From NCBI GenBank assembly GCA_002869605.1, contig PKUI01000191.1, positions 1 to 48,205 on the forward strand: a stretch of DNA of 48,205 nucleotides. The letters are read 5' to 3'. The position numbers and the translations under genes are program-made. The notes under the pieces are model-generated. The model was not told where the DNA came from, did not search any database, and was given only the letters and a program-made list of their open reading frames with translations. The stretch is from Desulfuromonas sp. (GTDB taxonomy: Bacteria; Desulfobacterota; Desulfuromonadia; Desulfuromonadales; SZUA-401). Positions 25,021-33,604 of the stretch are shown in pieces. Positions within the stretch are counted from its first letter, which is position 1. Each line of letters starts with the position of its first letter.

Positions 25021-25044
25021 CCAATCGCAAGACATGGTTAACAA
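25014..25044. promoter_or_regulatory. BirA-like biotin operator
   Basis: TTGTCAACC (25014-25022) and GGTTAACAA (25036-25044) are inverted arms with one mismatch, in the style of the TTGTnAACC...GGTTnACAA site bound by the biotin repressor BirA. The spacer is 13 bp, shorter than the 16 bp of the E. coli bio operator. It lies between bioW and ccsA; no birA gene is in the window. Confidence 0.65.
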
Positions 25045-25070
25045 GCAAACTTTCAGTTCTTCGACTGCTG

Positions 25071-25079
25071 TGCTACACT
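25071..25079 (+). promoter_or_regulatory. Extended -10 element for ccsA-resB
   Basis: TGCTACACT fits an extended -10 (TGnTATAAT), about 37 nt before the GTG start of ccsA. The -35 region is weak. Confidence 0.4.
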
Positions 25080-25115
25080 CCCTCGCGCAACACATACCAT
25101 CATCGGAGCATACCC

Positions 25116-25907
25116 GTGCAAAACGCTTTGATCTGGGGGGCCTTTATCCTTTATGCCCTCTCGGCACCTCTCTACCTGGTTCACCTCCGCCACCCAAACC
25201 GCCTCCTGTTACGCACTGCGTTCTGGGCGGTGACCGCCGGCTTTATTCTGCAGTCGATTTGCCTCGCCCTACGCTGGGAGGCCGCCGGCTATCTTCCGGT
25301 GACTAACCTGTTCTCAACCCTGTTCTTCTTCAGCTGGGCGCTGACCCTGACCTACCTCTACTTCGAGCTGCGCTATCGGATACACGCCAGTGGCTTGTTC
25401 GTCATGTTCGTCACCCTGCTGCTGCTCGGCTTCGCCCTGCCCCGTGACACGGCGCTACGACCGCTGATTCCGGCCCTCGACACGCCGCTATTCACCCTGC
25501 ATATTATCTTCTCATTTCAAGGCTACGCCCTGTTTGCCATGGCCTCTAGCCTCGGGGTGCTGTACCTGCTGCAAAAGCACCTTGCTACTCCCCTGCTGCC
25601 AGATCTGCGCCAGCTGCAACGTATGAACGAAGAAGCCATCCTGCTCGGGTTTGTTTTGTTTACGCTGTGCATGCTGTTCGGCTGCTGGTGGGCCTATGTC
25701 GCCTGGGGCTACTATTTCAGCTGGAACATCAAGGCGATCTGGTCATTTCTGGTCTGGCTGTTCTATGCAGGAATGTGCCACGCCAAGTTTGTTCGCCGCT
25801 GGCAAGGGAGCGGCTATGCGTTTCTTTCACTGGTCGGCTTCGGTGTCGTACTCTTCACCTATCTCGGCATCGGCCTACTGCTCGAGAGCAACCACCCGCT
25901 GGACTGA
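25116..25907 (+). CDS. ccsA: Cytochrome c biogenesis protein CcsA-type heme handling subunit
   Basis: A polytopic inner-membrane protein of 263 residues with about eight helices. The tryptophan-rich heme motif (WWAYVAWGYYFSWN, 191-204) and the conserved His129 are those of CcsA/CcmC-type heme-handling proteins. Together with ResB it forms the system II synthase that moves heme outward and attaches it to CxxCH motifs of cytochromes c, of which Desulfuromonadia make many. The start is a GTG at 25116 with CGGAG upstream; an ATG far upstream at 24954 is in frame but would run through the BirA operator and is rejected. resB follows after 11 nt. Confidence 0.85.
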   Translation: MQNALIWGAFILYALSAPLYLVHLRHPNRLLLRTAFWAVTAGFILQSICLALRWEAAGYLPVTNLFSTLFFFSWALTLTYLYFELRYRIHASGLFVMFVTLLLLGFALPRDTALRPLIPALDTPLFTLHIIFSFQGYALFAMASSLGVLYLLQKHLATPLLPDLRQLQRMNEEAILLGFVLFTLCMLFGCWWAYVAWGYYFSWNIKAIWSFLVWLFYAGMCHAKFVRRWQGSGYAFLSLVGFGVVLFTYLGIGLLLESNHPLD

Positions 25908-25918
25908 GGAGAGAGGCG

Positions 25919-26965
25919 ATGCAAAGAATCTGGAATCTGCTCTGTTCTCTGAAGCTGGCCATCGTCCTCGCCTCGCTGGCGACGCTGTCGATTATGCTCG
26001 GCTCACTCTGGATGCCCGGCAACATGCAGCTCTTCGGCTTGCTCGACACCATGCCACTCGGAAGTTGGTTCTCGGGCCCTGGGGCTGAACAGGTCGGGCT
26101 CAGCTGGTGGGTCTATTTTGCCAGTGCGTGCATCGTCGCCTTCGGGATCAACACCCTCTGCTGCTTCAGCGACTGGCTCCTGCATATCAAGGCGCGCTGG
26201 CGTAAGAGCGGCGAATACCTCCTGCACCTCGGGTTCTGCCTGGTCCTGGTGGCCTACATCTGGGGGGCGTTCGATGGTGCGCGCGCACTCGAGATGGAGC
26301 TGGCGATTGGCGATACCCGTGCACTACCGGAACGGCCGGGATTCTACCTAAGGCTGGATGACTTCAATCCACAGATCGATCCGAGCGGTCGCCCTCTCGA
26401 CTTCCGACAACAGCTCAGCCTCTACCGTGGCGACACCCTGCTGACCACGCAACAGGTGAGATTAAACCATCCTCTGACCTGGCACGATATCGTCATCATC
26501 CCCTCAAGTTACAGACCGGAGGTCAACGGTTTCCGCTTTGTCACGTCGCAACAGGAGACCCTCACCTGGAAAAGTAATTCACACCTGCAACTGGGTAAGG
26601 GACTCGAGTTGCAGACTCTCGACTTTTATCCACATGTCACGCGCCTGCCGAATGGCAGGGTCATACCGCGCGGGCAGCAATTAGGCAACCCCGCGTTCCT
26701 GCTACAACTCGTTGAACAGGGGCAACCGGTCTGGCGGGGCTGGTACCTGCTGCGCGAGGAGCTTCCTGAGCGCCTGCAAGCAGCGGGGCTGAGGGTTCGT
26801 CCACTCTCCCCGCTGACCACCCCGCTGTCGCTACTGAACGTCAATCTTGACCCGGGAGCACCCCTTGCGGCAGCAGGCGGCATCTTGATGGCTATCGGCA
26901 TCTGCCTGGCGTTGCTCTCCTACTACGGCAAGCGCAGGCGAGGCGAACACCCGGAAGTCGCCTGA
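25919..26965 (+). CDS. resB: ResB-family cytochrome c biogenesis protein
   Basis: The ATG at 25919 follows GGAGAGAGG and gives 348 residues. N-terminal helices (LWNLL-type segment 1-30, and about 60-120) lead into a large periplasmic beta-rich region containing the family pattern LNHPLTWHDIVIIPSSYRP (HxxLxxxGxxxYQxS-like), and a last helix (about 310-335, AAAGGILMAIGICLALLSYYG) near the C-terminus. With CcsA it forms the system II heme-attachment complex. A frame open back to 25667 lies inside ccsA and is not the start. ResB is a divergent family, so the call rests partly on the adjacent ccsA. Confidence 0.82.
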   Translation: MQRIWNLLCSLKLAIVLASLATLSIMLGSLWMPGNMQLFGLLDTMPLGSWFSGPGAEQVGLSWWVYFASACIVAFGINTLCCFSDWLLHIKARWRKSGEYLLHLGFCLVLVAYIWGAFDGARALEMELAIGDTRALPERPGFYLRLDDFNPQIDPSGRPLDFRQQLSLYRGDTLLTTQQVRLNHPLTWHDIVIIPSSYRPEVNGFRFVTSQQETLTWKSNSHLQLGKGLELQTLDFYPHVTRLPNGRVIPRGQQLGNPAFLLQLVEQGQPVWRGWYLLREELPERLQAAGLRVRPLSPLTTPLSLLNVNLDPGAPLAAAGGILMAIGICLALLSYYGKRRRGEHPEVA

Positions 26966-26980
26966 CAGGTGAATTTTTGC

Positions 26981-27009
26981 TTGGATATTCACAAGTAAAC
27001 CTGTAGACT
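26981..27009 (+). promoter_or_regulatory. Possible promoter for the receiver/GAF gene
   Basis: TTGGAT (26981-26986) and TAGACT (27004-27009), spaced 17 bp, about 40 nt before the ATG, each 4/6 to consensus. The local sequence is AT-rich. Confidence 0.4.
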
Positions 27010-27048
27010 TACAAGGTTTTAATCAAGTTTTATTTACCGGGGAGCACT

Positions 27049-28014
27049 ATGGCCAACGAGCGGGTCCTGATTGTCGACCACAACGACCAACAGCGTAAAT
27101 ACCTTACCGAGCTATTGACCAGCAAAGAATACCAGACCATCGAAGCGACCACCTGCGAAGATGCCCTGGAGATCCTGTCACGCAACACCATCGACCTGAT
27201 CCTGACCGAGACCGAGCTCCCTTCGAAAAGCGGTCTGTTTCTGCTCAAGGAAGCCAAGGAGGCGCTGCCCGACATCGAGGTCATCCTGATCACCTCCAAT
27301 GCCTCGTCGTTCAACGTGCTACAGGCACTGCGCAACGATGCCTACGATTTCATCGTGCGCCCCATCGATACTGGCGAGATCCTCTTCAACACCTTGGATC
27401 GGGCCTTTTACACCATTCAACTGCGTCGCCATAACGCCACCCTGGTCAAGGAACTTGAGGAAAAAAACCGCTATCTGACCCGTCATCTAAAGATGATGCA
27501 AGCGCTCAACGAATCGATCGAGCAGGTCAACTCCGCCAACGAGATCGAAGAACTGCTGCTCGGGCTACTGACCTCTGCGATGGCGGCACTCGGTTCTCAA
27601 AGGGGTTTCATCGCGCTTTACGACAAAAGCGGAGAGAAACTCGCCATCAAGGCGGGCAAGGGGATCCCTGCGGATCTGATTCAGCAATGTTCCACACGCA
27701 TGCCGTCCGGGTTCACTACCGAAGCAGTCAAACGGGGCAAACCGGTTGTCGTCAACAGTGTCTTCCCCAAGAAGCTGCTCTCCATGGCCTCTGAAACTGA
27801 ACGCAACGGTCTGCTGGCCGGCCCCGGCCTGCTCGCTGCGCCACTGGAGTTTAAGGGGCGCAACGTCGGCATCATTGTCCTTTCGCAGCAGAAAAAGGGG
27901 CTCGCCTACGGTGATACCGAGCTCAATTTCCTGATCCAGCTTGCCCACCACGCCGCCATGGCGTTGGAAAAAGCCGGTACCATTTATCAACTTAAGCGTA
28001 AATCGAAGCAGTAA
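27049..28014 (+). CDS. Pseudo-receiver plus GAF domain regulatory protein
   Basis: A 321-residue cytoplasmic protein: a receiver-like domain (1-120), a coiled-coil linker (about 123-150, TLVKELEEKNRYLTRHLK) and a GAF domain (about 155-310). The receiver lacks the normal phosphorylation residues: the phospho-acceptor position in LILTETELP is Glu54 instead of Asp, the usual second acidic residue (D-D) is His11, and the conserved lysine is Arg104 (FIVRPID). It is probably not phosphorylated in the normal way, or is locked in an on-like state. It has no output domain of its own, so it would act by binding another protein or a small ligand. GGGGAG precedes the ATG. The exported glutaredoxin follows in the same direction. 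Confidence 0.87.
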   Translation: MANERVLIVDHNDQQRKYLTELLTSKEYQTIEATTCEDALEILSRNTIDLILTETELPSKSGLFLLKEAKEALPDIEVILITSNASSFNVLQALRNDAYDFIVRPIDTGEILFNTLDRAFYTIQLRRHNATLVKELEEKNRYLTRHLKMMQALNESIEQVNSANEIEELLLGLLTSAMAALGSQRGFIALYDKSGEKLAIKAGKGIPADLIQQCSTRMPSGFTTEAVKRGKPVVVNSVFPKKLLSMASETERNGLLAGPGLLAAPLEFKGRNVGIIVLSQQKKGLAYGDTELNFLIQLAHHAAMALEKAGTIYQLKRKSKQ

Positions 28015-28015
28015 C

Positions 28016-28351
28016 ATGATGCGCAAACATGTCACGATCCTGCTCCTGTTGACACTCGCATGTCTTATTGGGGCGACTCCAGGATTAAGCGAACCTGACG
28101 CCGCACACCAATGGCCAACCATCGAACTCTACACCACCGCATGGTGCCCCTACTGCCTCAAGGCGAAAGCCTTCTTCGATGAACGCAATATTCCCTACAT
28201 TGTCTATGACATCGAGAAAAGCCCCGAAGCGGCAGCCAAAAAGGAACAGCTCGCACCAGGAACCGGTGTGCCGGTCGTGGTGATTGACGATATCGTGATC
28301 TGTGGCTATTCAAAAAAAGCCTTTATCTCGGCCCTCGAACTCGACGAATAG
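28016..28351 (+). CDS. Exported glutaredoxin-like protein (CPYC)
   Basis: A 111-residue protein with an N-terminal signal peptide (MMRKHVTILLLLTLACLIGA, cleavage after about residue 25) and a glutaredoxin domain: TAWCPYCLKA with Cys44 and Cys47, then TGVPVVVIDD with the cis-proline. Glutaredoxins are normally cytoplasmic; export suggests a thiol role in the periplasm, possibly keeping apocytochrome cysteines reduced for the nearby CcsA-ResB system. That link is inference. It starts one base after the stop of the receiver/GAF gene; the second ATG (28019) is also possible. No lipobox is clear around the cysteine in the signal region. Confidence 0.85.
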   Translation: MMRKHVTILLLLTLACLIGATPGLSEPDAAHQWPTIELYTTAWCPYCLKAKAFFDERNIPYIVYDIEKSPEAAAKKEQLAPGTGVPVVVIDDIVICGYSKKAFISALELDE

Positions 28352-28356
28352 ATGTA

Positions 28357-28383
28357 AAAAACGCCCACACAAGGTGGACGTTC
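28357..28383 (-). terminator. Rho-independent terminator of the xseA-dxs operon
   Basis: Minus-strand AACGTCCAC / GTGGGCGTT stem with one U-G wobble and a 5-nt loop, followed by six T, about 50 nt past the dxs stop. On the plus strand there is no T run. Confidence 0.75.
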
Positions 28384-28434
28384 CGGTACTGCAAACTCAC
28401 ATATCAATGGCCAGAACAGACCGGCCTTACTCGA

Positions 28435-30309
28435 TTAACGCAGAAACGTGCGTACCTGCTCGCAGGCCCCATCGACATCGATGGCCAGCAGCTTACGCAA
28501 CTGTCCCTGGCTCCCCTGCTCAATGAAACGATCCGGGATCCCGAGACGCAGGTGACGCTGACTCAGTCCGTGATCACTGCAAAATTCGAGAATCGCCGAA
28601 CCAAAGCCCCCCTGCAAAACATTCTCCTCAAAGGTCACCAGCGGTTTGTCGTTGGTCAGTTCGGCCAGCAACAGCGTCTCGTCGAGCGGTTTGACATAGC
28701 GGGCGTCAATCACGGCAAGTTCTACCCCTTCAGCGGAAAGCCGTTCGGCAACCCGCAGGGCGACCTGAAGACCGACCCCCACACCAAGCAGTACACCGTC
28801 CTTACCGTCCCGAAGTTTCTCCCCTTTGCCAATCGGCAGCTCTTCGAGCTGTTCGTCAAGAACCAGCCCTTCGGCGTTCCCGCGCGGGTAGCGGAGGGCA
28901 AACGGGCCATTGTGGCGGGTTGCGGTCAATAACAGACGACGCAGCTGGTTTTCGTCGCGCGGCACGGCGAGAGTCAGGTTCGGGATATGCCGTAAAAAAG
29001 AGAGATCAAACACCCCGTGGTGCGTTGGACCATCGGCGCCGACCAGTCCCCCACGGTCCAGGGCGAAAATGACCGGCAGGTTATGCAAGCAGACATCGTG
29101 CAGTACATTGTCGTAGGCCCGCTGCAGGAAGGTCGAATAGATTGTCACCACCGGCCGCAGATCGCGACAGGCCATACCGGCGGCAAAGGTCACCGCGTGC
29201 TGTTCAGCGATGCCGACGTCGAAAAAACGCTCTGGGAAGCGCTCGGCAAACGCCTTCAACCCGGTCCCTGCTTTCATCGCCGCGGTTACGGCGACAATCC
29301 TCTCGTCCTTTTCAGCGAGCTCGACCAACGTAGAACCGAAAATCCCGGTATAAGACGCTTCGCCCCCCTTGGATTCCAAAACCTTCCCGGTTTCGCGATC
29401 AAAGGGTCCCACCCCGTGAAACAGCGAGGGTTTACTCTCGGCAGGAGGATAACCACGCCCCTTTCTTGTCGCAACATGTACCAGCACTGGCCCTTTAAGC
29501 TTTGACACATTCTCCAGGGTTTCGACCAGATCCTCGAGATTGTGCCCGTCGATCGGGCCGTAATAATCGAAGCCAAAGCCTTCAAAGAGCATTCCCGGAG
29601 TCATGAACCCCTTGACCGACTCCTCGACACGCTGGGCAAACTGCAGGAGATCCTTGCCGATACCGGGCACGTTGCTGAGGAAATTTTCGGTTTCGCGTTT
29701 GAAACGAACAAACAGCGCCGAGGATAATTTGCGACTCAGAAACGAAGAGACCGCACCGACGTTTGGAGAGATCGACATTTCGTTATCATTGAGAATGACG
29801 ACCATATTCTTCTTCAGGTGCCCTGAATGGTTTAGCCCTTCGAAGGCAAGTCCGGCCGTCAAGCTCCCGTCACCGATAATCGCCACGATACGCTCATCCC
29901 CGCCACTGGCATCGCGTGCGGCCGCCATGCCGAGAGCCGCTGAAATCGAGGTACTCGAATGACCGACGTCAAAGCAGTCGAAGTCGCTTTCACAACGCTT
30001 GGGGAAGCCGCTGATGCCATCTAACTGTCTCAAGGTGGAGAATTGCTCCCGCCTGCCAGTCAGCAGCTTATGCGCATAGGCCTGATGCCCGACGTCCCAG
30101 ACAAGCTTGTCTTTGGGGGTATCAAAGACCCTGTGCAGAGCGATGGTCAGTTCGACGACCCCGAGGGAGCTGGCAAGATGCCCGCCATTTTGGGACACGG
30201 TGGAAATGATATCCTCACGCAGCTCCCCGGCCAACTGCTTCAATTGCCGGTAGTCGAGACTGCGAATCTGGTCGGTCGAGGTCAATGTATCGAGAATCGG
30301 TTCAGCCAT
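28435..30309 (-). CDS. dxs: 1-deoxy-D-xylulose-5-phosphate synthase
   Basis: The thiamine-diphosphate enzyme that condenses pyruvate with glyceraldehyde-3-phosphate, the first step of the MEP isoprenoid pathway. The 624-residue length is typical. [10 protein letters not shown] with His44 and DVGHQAY with His75 line the active site; GDGSLTAG (146-153) through LNDNEMSI bind ThDP-Mg. Further on [15 protein letters not shown] and FALRYPRG belong to the pyrimidine domain, with a C-terminal transketolase domain. It is the last gene of xseA-M23-xseB-ispA-dxs, 15 nt after ispA, so both ends of isoprenoid precursor synthesis share a transcript. Confidence 0.97.
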   Translation of the reverse strand: MAEPILDTLTSTDQIRSLDYRQLKQLAGELREDIISTVSQNGGHLASSLGVVELTIALHRVFDTPKDKLVWDVGHQAYAHKLLTGRREQFSTLRQLDGISGFPKRCESDFDCFDVGHSSTSISAALGMAAARDASGGDERIVAIIGDGSLTAGLAFEGLNHSGHLKKNMVVILNDNEMSISPNVGAVSSFLSRKLSSALFVRFKRETENFLSNVPGIGKDLLQFAQRVEESVKGFMTPGMLFEGFGFDYYGPIDGHNLEDLVETLENVSKLKGPVLVHVATRKGRGYPPAESKPSLFHGVGPFDRETGKVLESKGGEASYTGIFGSTLVELAEKDERIVAVTAAMKAGTGLKAFAERFPERFFDVGIAEQHAVTFAAGMACRDLRPVVTIYSTFLQRAYDNVLHDVCLHNLPVIFALDRGGLVGADGPTHHGVFDLSFLRHIPNLTLAVPRDENQLRRLLLTATRHNGPFALRYPRGNAEGLVLDEQLEELPIGKGEKLRDGKDGVLLGVGVGLQVALRVAERLSAEGVELAVIDARYVKPLDETLLLAELTNDKPLVTFEENVLQGGFGSAILEFCSDHGLSQRHLRLGIPDRFIEQGSQGQLRKLLAIDVDGACEQVRTFLR

Positions 30310-30324
30310 CTGCTCATTTCCGTA

Positions 30325-31215
30325 TCAAGAGGTTCGGTCCACGATATAACGGGCTATTTCCCGCAGTGGCGTTGCCTCGGTTCCAAGCGGCTCAAGTGCC
30401 TCGAGAGCTTTCTGCTTGAGGTTCTGTGCATAGTCGCACGCGCCGTCAAGCCCCATCAGGGTCGGATAGGTCGCCTTACCACGTTCTTCGTCGCTACCGA
30501 CATCCTTACCGAGTTCCTGCTGATCGCCAACAACGTCAAGAACGTCGTCGGCAACCTGGAAAGCCAAACCTACCGCCTTCCCGTAATCCTGCAACGCCGT
30601 CATCGCCGCCTCACCGGCGCCGCCGATCAGCCCGCCAACTTCCAAGGCGGCAAGAATCAGGGCCCCGGTCTTATGCCGATGAACATATTCGAGCTCATCT
30701 TGCGAAATTCTCTGCCCCTCTGATTCGATATCGACGACCTGACCGCCGACCATCCCCGCCGCACCAGAGGCCGCGGACAACAGGTGCATGACCTGACATA
30801 CGACCTGACTATCGACCTCCGGCCACGATTTCGGGTCGCTAAGCAGCACAAACGCCTCGGTCAACAGGGCGTCGCCGGCCAGAATGGCCAGCGCCTCGCC
30901 GTAGACCCGGTGACTTGTCGGATTTCCACGGCGAAAATCATCGTCATCCATCGCCGGAAGATCATCGTGAATCAGCGAATAGGTGTGGATCATCTCGATG
31001 GCGCAAGCAGCCGGGAGCACTTTCCGCACGTCCCCGCCGATCGCCTCGCAGGCCGCCAGCATCAGGATCGGACGAATCCGCTTGCCGCCGGCAAACATCG
31101 AGTAGTGCATGGCCTCGTGCAGGCGTCGCGGACGAGTCTCCCTTGGCGGAAGCACCTGCAGCAGGCTGCGTTCGACCAGCGCCGTACGTTCGCGCAGATA
31201 AGCCGACAGCTCCAT
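30325..31215 (-). CDS. ispA: Farnesyl/geranylgeranyl diphosphate synthase (IspA type)
   Basis: A short-chain (E)-prenyl diphosphate synthase of 296 residues that condenses IPP with allylic diphosphates. The first aspartate-rich motif DDLPAMD is at about 84-90 and the second, DDVLD, at about 223-227; GGKRIRP contributes to substrate binding. Product length (C15 or C20) depends on residues before the first motif (HTYSLIH) and is not decided here. The ATG at 31213-31215 overlaps the xseB stop (TGATG); a GTG one codon upstream is possible. The order xseB-ispA-dxs is common in many bacteria. Confidence 0.94.
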   Translation of the reverse strand: MELSAYLRERTALVERSLLQVLPPRETRPRRLHEAMHYSMFAGGKRIRPILMLAACEAIGGDVRKVLPAACAIEMIHTYSLIHDDLPAMDDDDFRRGNPTSHRVYGEALAILAGDALLTEAFVLLSDPKSWPEVDSQVVCQVMHLLSAASGAAGMVGGQVVDIESEGQRISQDELEYVHRHKTGALILAALEVGGLIGGAGEAAMTALQDYGKAVGLAFQVADDVLDVVGDQQELGKDVGSDEERGKATYPTLMGLDGACDYAQNLKQKALEALEPLGTEATPLREIARYIVDRTS

Positions 31216-31448
31216 CACCCCTCCACTGGAGACTCAAAAGGTACCAGTACAGACTCCCCGTCTGCCCCTTCCTGCAGGCGCTCAACGCGCTGTTCAGCCT
31301 CCTGCAGGGCGTGGCGACAGTTGCAAACGCGCTGCATGCCACTCTCGTATACCTGCAGGGACTCCTCGAGGGTCAGTTCACCGCTCTCGAGCTTTGCAAC
31401 CGCCTCTTCCAACTGTTTGAGTTGCTCTTCAAAATTTTCTTTATTCAT
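31215..31448 (-). CDS. xseB: Exodeoxyribonuclease VII small subunit
   Basis: A 77-residue helical protein matching XseB: FEEQLKQLEEAVAKLESGELTLEESL is the family core, followed by a second helix (ALQEAEQRVERLQEG). Several small subunits bind one XseA large subunit to form exonuclease VII, which degrades single-stranded DNA from both ends. Its stop overlaps the ispA start. A 46-nt gap separates it from the M23 peptidase gene, which lies between it and xseA. Confidence 0.93.
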   Translation of the reverse strand: MNKENFEEQLKQLEEAVAKLESGELTLEESLQVYESGMQRVCNCRHALQEAEQRVERLQEGADGESVLVPFESPVEG

Positions 31449-31494
31449 ACACCTGTCCTGAATCGCGAATTATCGCATTGTGCCGAAATGGCGG

Positions 31495-32346
31495 TCAAGA
31501 GGGTTCGACAGCAAATGCCTTGATCACAGCCATGGGGTCAACCCGAACACCATGCAGTTTGACTGTCCAGTGAAGATGAGGACCGGTGGAACGACCGGTG
31601 CTCCCCACCCTTCCCAGCGGTGAACCCCGATCGACTTCATCTCCGACTTTGACCAGGGCTTCGTTCAGGTGTGCCATCAGTGAATAGAGCCCACCACCGT
31701 GGTCGACGATAACCGTCTGGCCGGTATAGTAGAGGTCGGTCGCCAGAACCACCTTTCCACGGGCAGGACTTACAACCAAAGTTCCTGCAGGACTGCGAAA
31801 ATCGGTCCCCGAGTGAGGTGACTTTGGAATCCCGTTAAGAACCCGGCGCTTGCCGAAGACGCTGCTGACCGTATGCGGAACCGGCCGCTCGAAGAGTTCG
31901 GCGCGTAACGGCCCGCTCCAGCTCTTCCAGAGGTTCTTGAGCAACAGGTTCTCATCGCCAATCCGTTTGAGGATTTCGGGATCTTGCGGGGAGACCATTG
32001 CTGGGGGCAGGTTCAGATGCTCCGTGGGGCGCTTGACCCCACGCACGGTCAGGTCGATGCGGAGGTTGTAACTGTGACCGTCCGGTGTCGAAGCAAAGGC
32101 GTACAACGGATACGTCCCCGGTTCAGTGTCGACATCGACGCCGAACAGCGCCTCCCAGCGACCGTTACGCTCCTGCAGAGGAACGACAGTTTCCTCGAAA
32201 CGGAGCGCAGCGGCCGATAGCTTTGGGCCATTCCAGCGCACCCATGCGACCTCTCCGGCATTGACCACACGCGGGACAATCACCATCTCGGCCGCCGAGC
32301 AACAAACTGGCCACAGCAGGCCCAAGATAATCAGCAGCGTTCTCAT
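31495..32346 (-). CDS. M23/LytM-family peptidoglycan endopeptidase
   Basis: A secreted 283-residue protein with a signal peptide ending near SAA (residue 19). Residues about 20-105 look like an Ig-like beta domain; the C-terminal half is a LytM domain with intact zinc ligands: HSGTD (His178, Asp182) and GPHLHW (His257, His259). Unlike the EnvC-like protein of this window, it should be enzymatically active in cleaving peptide cross-links of the wall. It overlaps xseA by 4 nt (ATGA) and sits inside the xseA-dxs operon, an unusual place for a wall hydrolase. Confidence 0.91.
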   Translation of the reverse strand: MRTLLIILGLLWPVCCSAAEMVIVPRVVNAGEVAWVRWNGPKLSAAALRFEETVVPLQERNGRWEALFGVDVDTEPGTYPLYAFASTPDGHSYNLRIDLTVRGVKRPTEHLNLPPAMVSPQDPEILKRIGDENLLLKNLWKSWSGPLRAELFERPVPHTVSSVFGKRRVLNGIPKSPHSGTDFRSPAGTLVVSPARGKVVLATDLYYTGQTVIVDHGGGLYSLMAHLNEALVKVGDEVDRGSPLGRVGSTGRSTGPHLHWTVKLHGVRVDPMAVIKAFAVEPS

Positions 32347-33545
32347 GCATCGACCTCGTCGACAGTCACCCTGACCTGCCCTTGAGCAAAACGGATACCC
32401 AGTACCTCCCCAGGAGAAGCCTGATCAGCAGCGGTTACGACACGCCGTCCATCCGCACGGGTGACAATACTGTAACCACGCTGCAGTGTCGCCTGCGGTG
32501 AATAGGCCTCGAGTCTCCCCGAGACAAGCTGGAACGCCGCTGTTTTTCGTTCGTGAGTATGTTTCATGGCTCGCCGCAAACGTTCCTCGGCCACCTGCAA
32601 GCGACGTTGCATATCGGCCACTAACTGCCGGGGAGAACGGAGCCGATCAGCGAGGGCCTCGAGTTTCTCTTGACTATGCCGGAGACGACTCGATTGAGCT
32701 ACCTTCAGACGCTGCTGCAAATGATCCAGATGGGACTCGATCTCCTGACAGCTGCGGACCACAACCTCGGCCGCGGCGCTCGGTGTCGGTGCGCGGTAAT
32801 CGGCGACGTAATCGGCGATCGTGGTGTCGACTTCGTGTCCGACGGCGGAGATCACCGGGATGTGCGAAGCATAGAGGGCACGCGCCACAGGTTCCTCGTT
32901 GAATGCCCAGAGATCTTCCAGGCTTCCTCCTCCCCGCCCTACGATCAATACATCGGCGGCCTGGTGACGATTGAACAGTTCGACCGCGCGAACGATCTCT
33001 TCGGCAGCGCCTGTACCCTGAACACGTACCGGGCAGATCACAACCCGCACCCCCGCAGCTCGGCGTCGTAATACCTGCAGGATGTCCCGAATCGCCGCCC
33101 CGGTGCCCGAAGTAACCACGCCGACAGTCTTCGGATACGTCGGCAGAGCCCGTTTACGCTCCCGTGCAAACAGGCCTTCCCGTTCGAGACGCAGACGGAG
33201 CTCCTCGTAGGCGGCCTGGAGTCCCCCCTCACCGCAAAGTTCAAGATGTTCGACCACCATCTGCAGTTCACCGCGCTGCGGATAAACTGTCAGGCGCCCA
33301 CGACACAGGACCTGCATCCCGTCTTCAGGAGAAAAACGCAGTAGGCGGTTGTACTGACGGAACATGACCGCGCGCACCTGGCAACGGTTATCCTTGAGGG
33401 TGAAGTAGTGATGTCCCGAAGAGGGCGTCGCACAGTTGGAGATCTCTCCCTCCACCGTAACCTCGAGGAAATTATCTTCGACAACTTCCTTCAGCAGCTC
33501 AACTAACCTAGAAACACTCAGAACCTGATCTTGAAACATGTCCAA
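32343..33545 (-). CDS. xseA: Exodeoxyribonuclease VII large subunit
   Basis: The catalytic subunit of exonuclease VII, 400 residues. An N-terminal OB-fold (VEGEISNCATPSSGHHYFTLKD) is followed by the catalytic core with VTSGTGAAIRDIL, IVGRGGGSLEDLWAFNEE and VGHEVDTTIADYVADYRAPTPSAAAE, then a long coiled-coil region (about 260-330) and a C-terminal segment ending in LQRGYSIV. The start is a TTG at 33545 with AAGGA five bases upstream, or an ATG at 33539 two residues later. It heads the xseA-M23-xseB-ispA-dxs unit and is divergent from the ParA-like gene. I did not find a clear promoter for it. Confidence 0.94.
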   Translation of the reverse strand: MDMFQDQVLSVSRLVELLKEVVEDNFLEVTVEGEISNCATPSSGHHYFTLKDNRCQVRAVMFRQYNRLLRFSPEDGMQVLCRGRLTVYPQRGELQMVVEHLELCGEGGLQAAYEELRLRLEREGLFARERKRALPTYPKTVGVVTSGTGAAIRDILQVLRRRAAGVRVVICPVRVQGTGAAEEIVRAVELFNRHQAADVLIVGRGGGSLEDLWAFNEEPVARALYASHIPVISAVGHEVDTTIADYVADYRAPTPSAAAEVVVRSCQEIESHLDHLQQRLKVAQSSRLRHSQEKLEALADRLRSPRQLVADMQRRLQVAEERLRRAMKHTHERKTAAFQLVSGRLEAYSPQATLQRGYSIVTRADGRRVVTAADQASPGEVLGIRFAQGQVRVTVDEVDA

Positions 33546-33575
33546 CTATGTCCTTGTCTACAACCCGATTAACGA

Positions 33576-33604
33576 TTGACTCTTTTGTTTAATTAACCTA
33601 TAGG
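33576..33604 (+). promoter_or_regulatory. Promoter for the ParA-like gene
   Basis: TTGACT (33576-33581) and TATAGG (33599-33604), spaced 17 bp. The -10 lies inside the palindrome 33594-33607. Confidence 0.55.

Noticed and set aside
24954..25115. N-terminal extension of CcsA from an ATG at 24954
   Set aside because: It would overlap bioW and run through the BirA-like operator and the promoter; the GTG at 25116 has a Shine-Dalgarno and starts right before the first membrane helix.
28357..28383. Hairpin as terminator for the glutaredoxin gene on the plus strand
   Set aside because: The T run is only on the minus strand, and the G-U wobble favours the minus-strand RNA, so it serves dxs.
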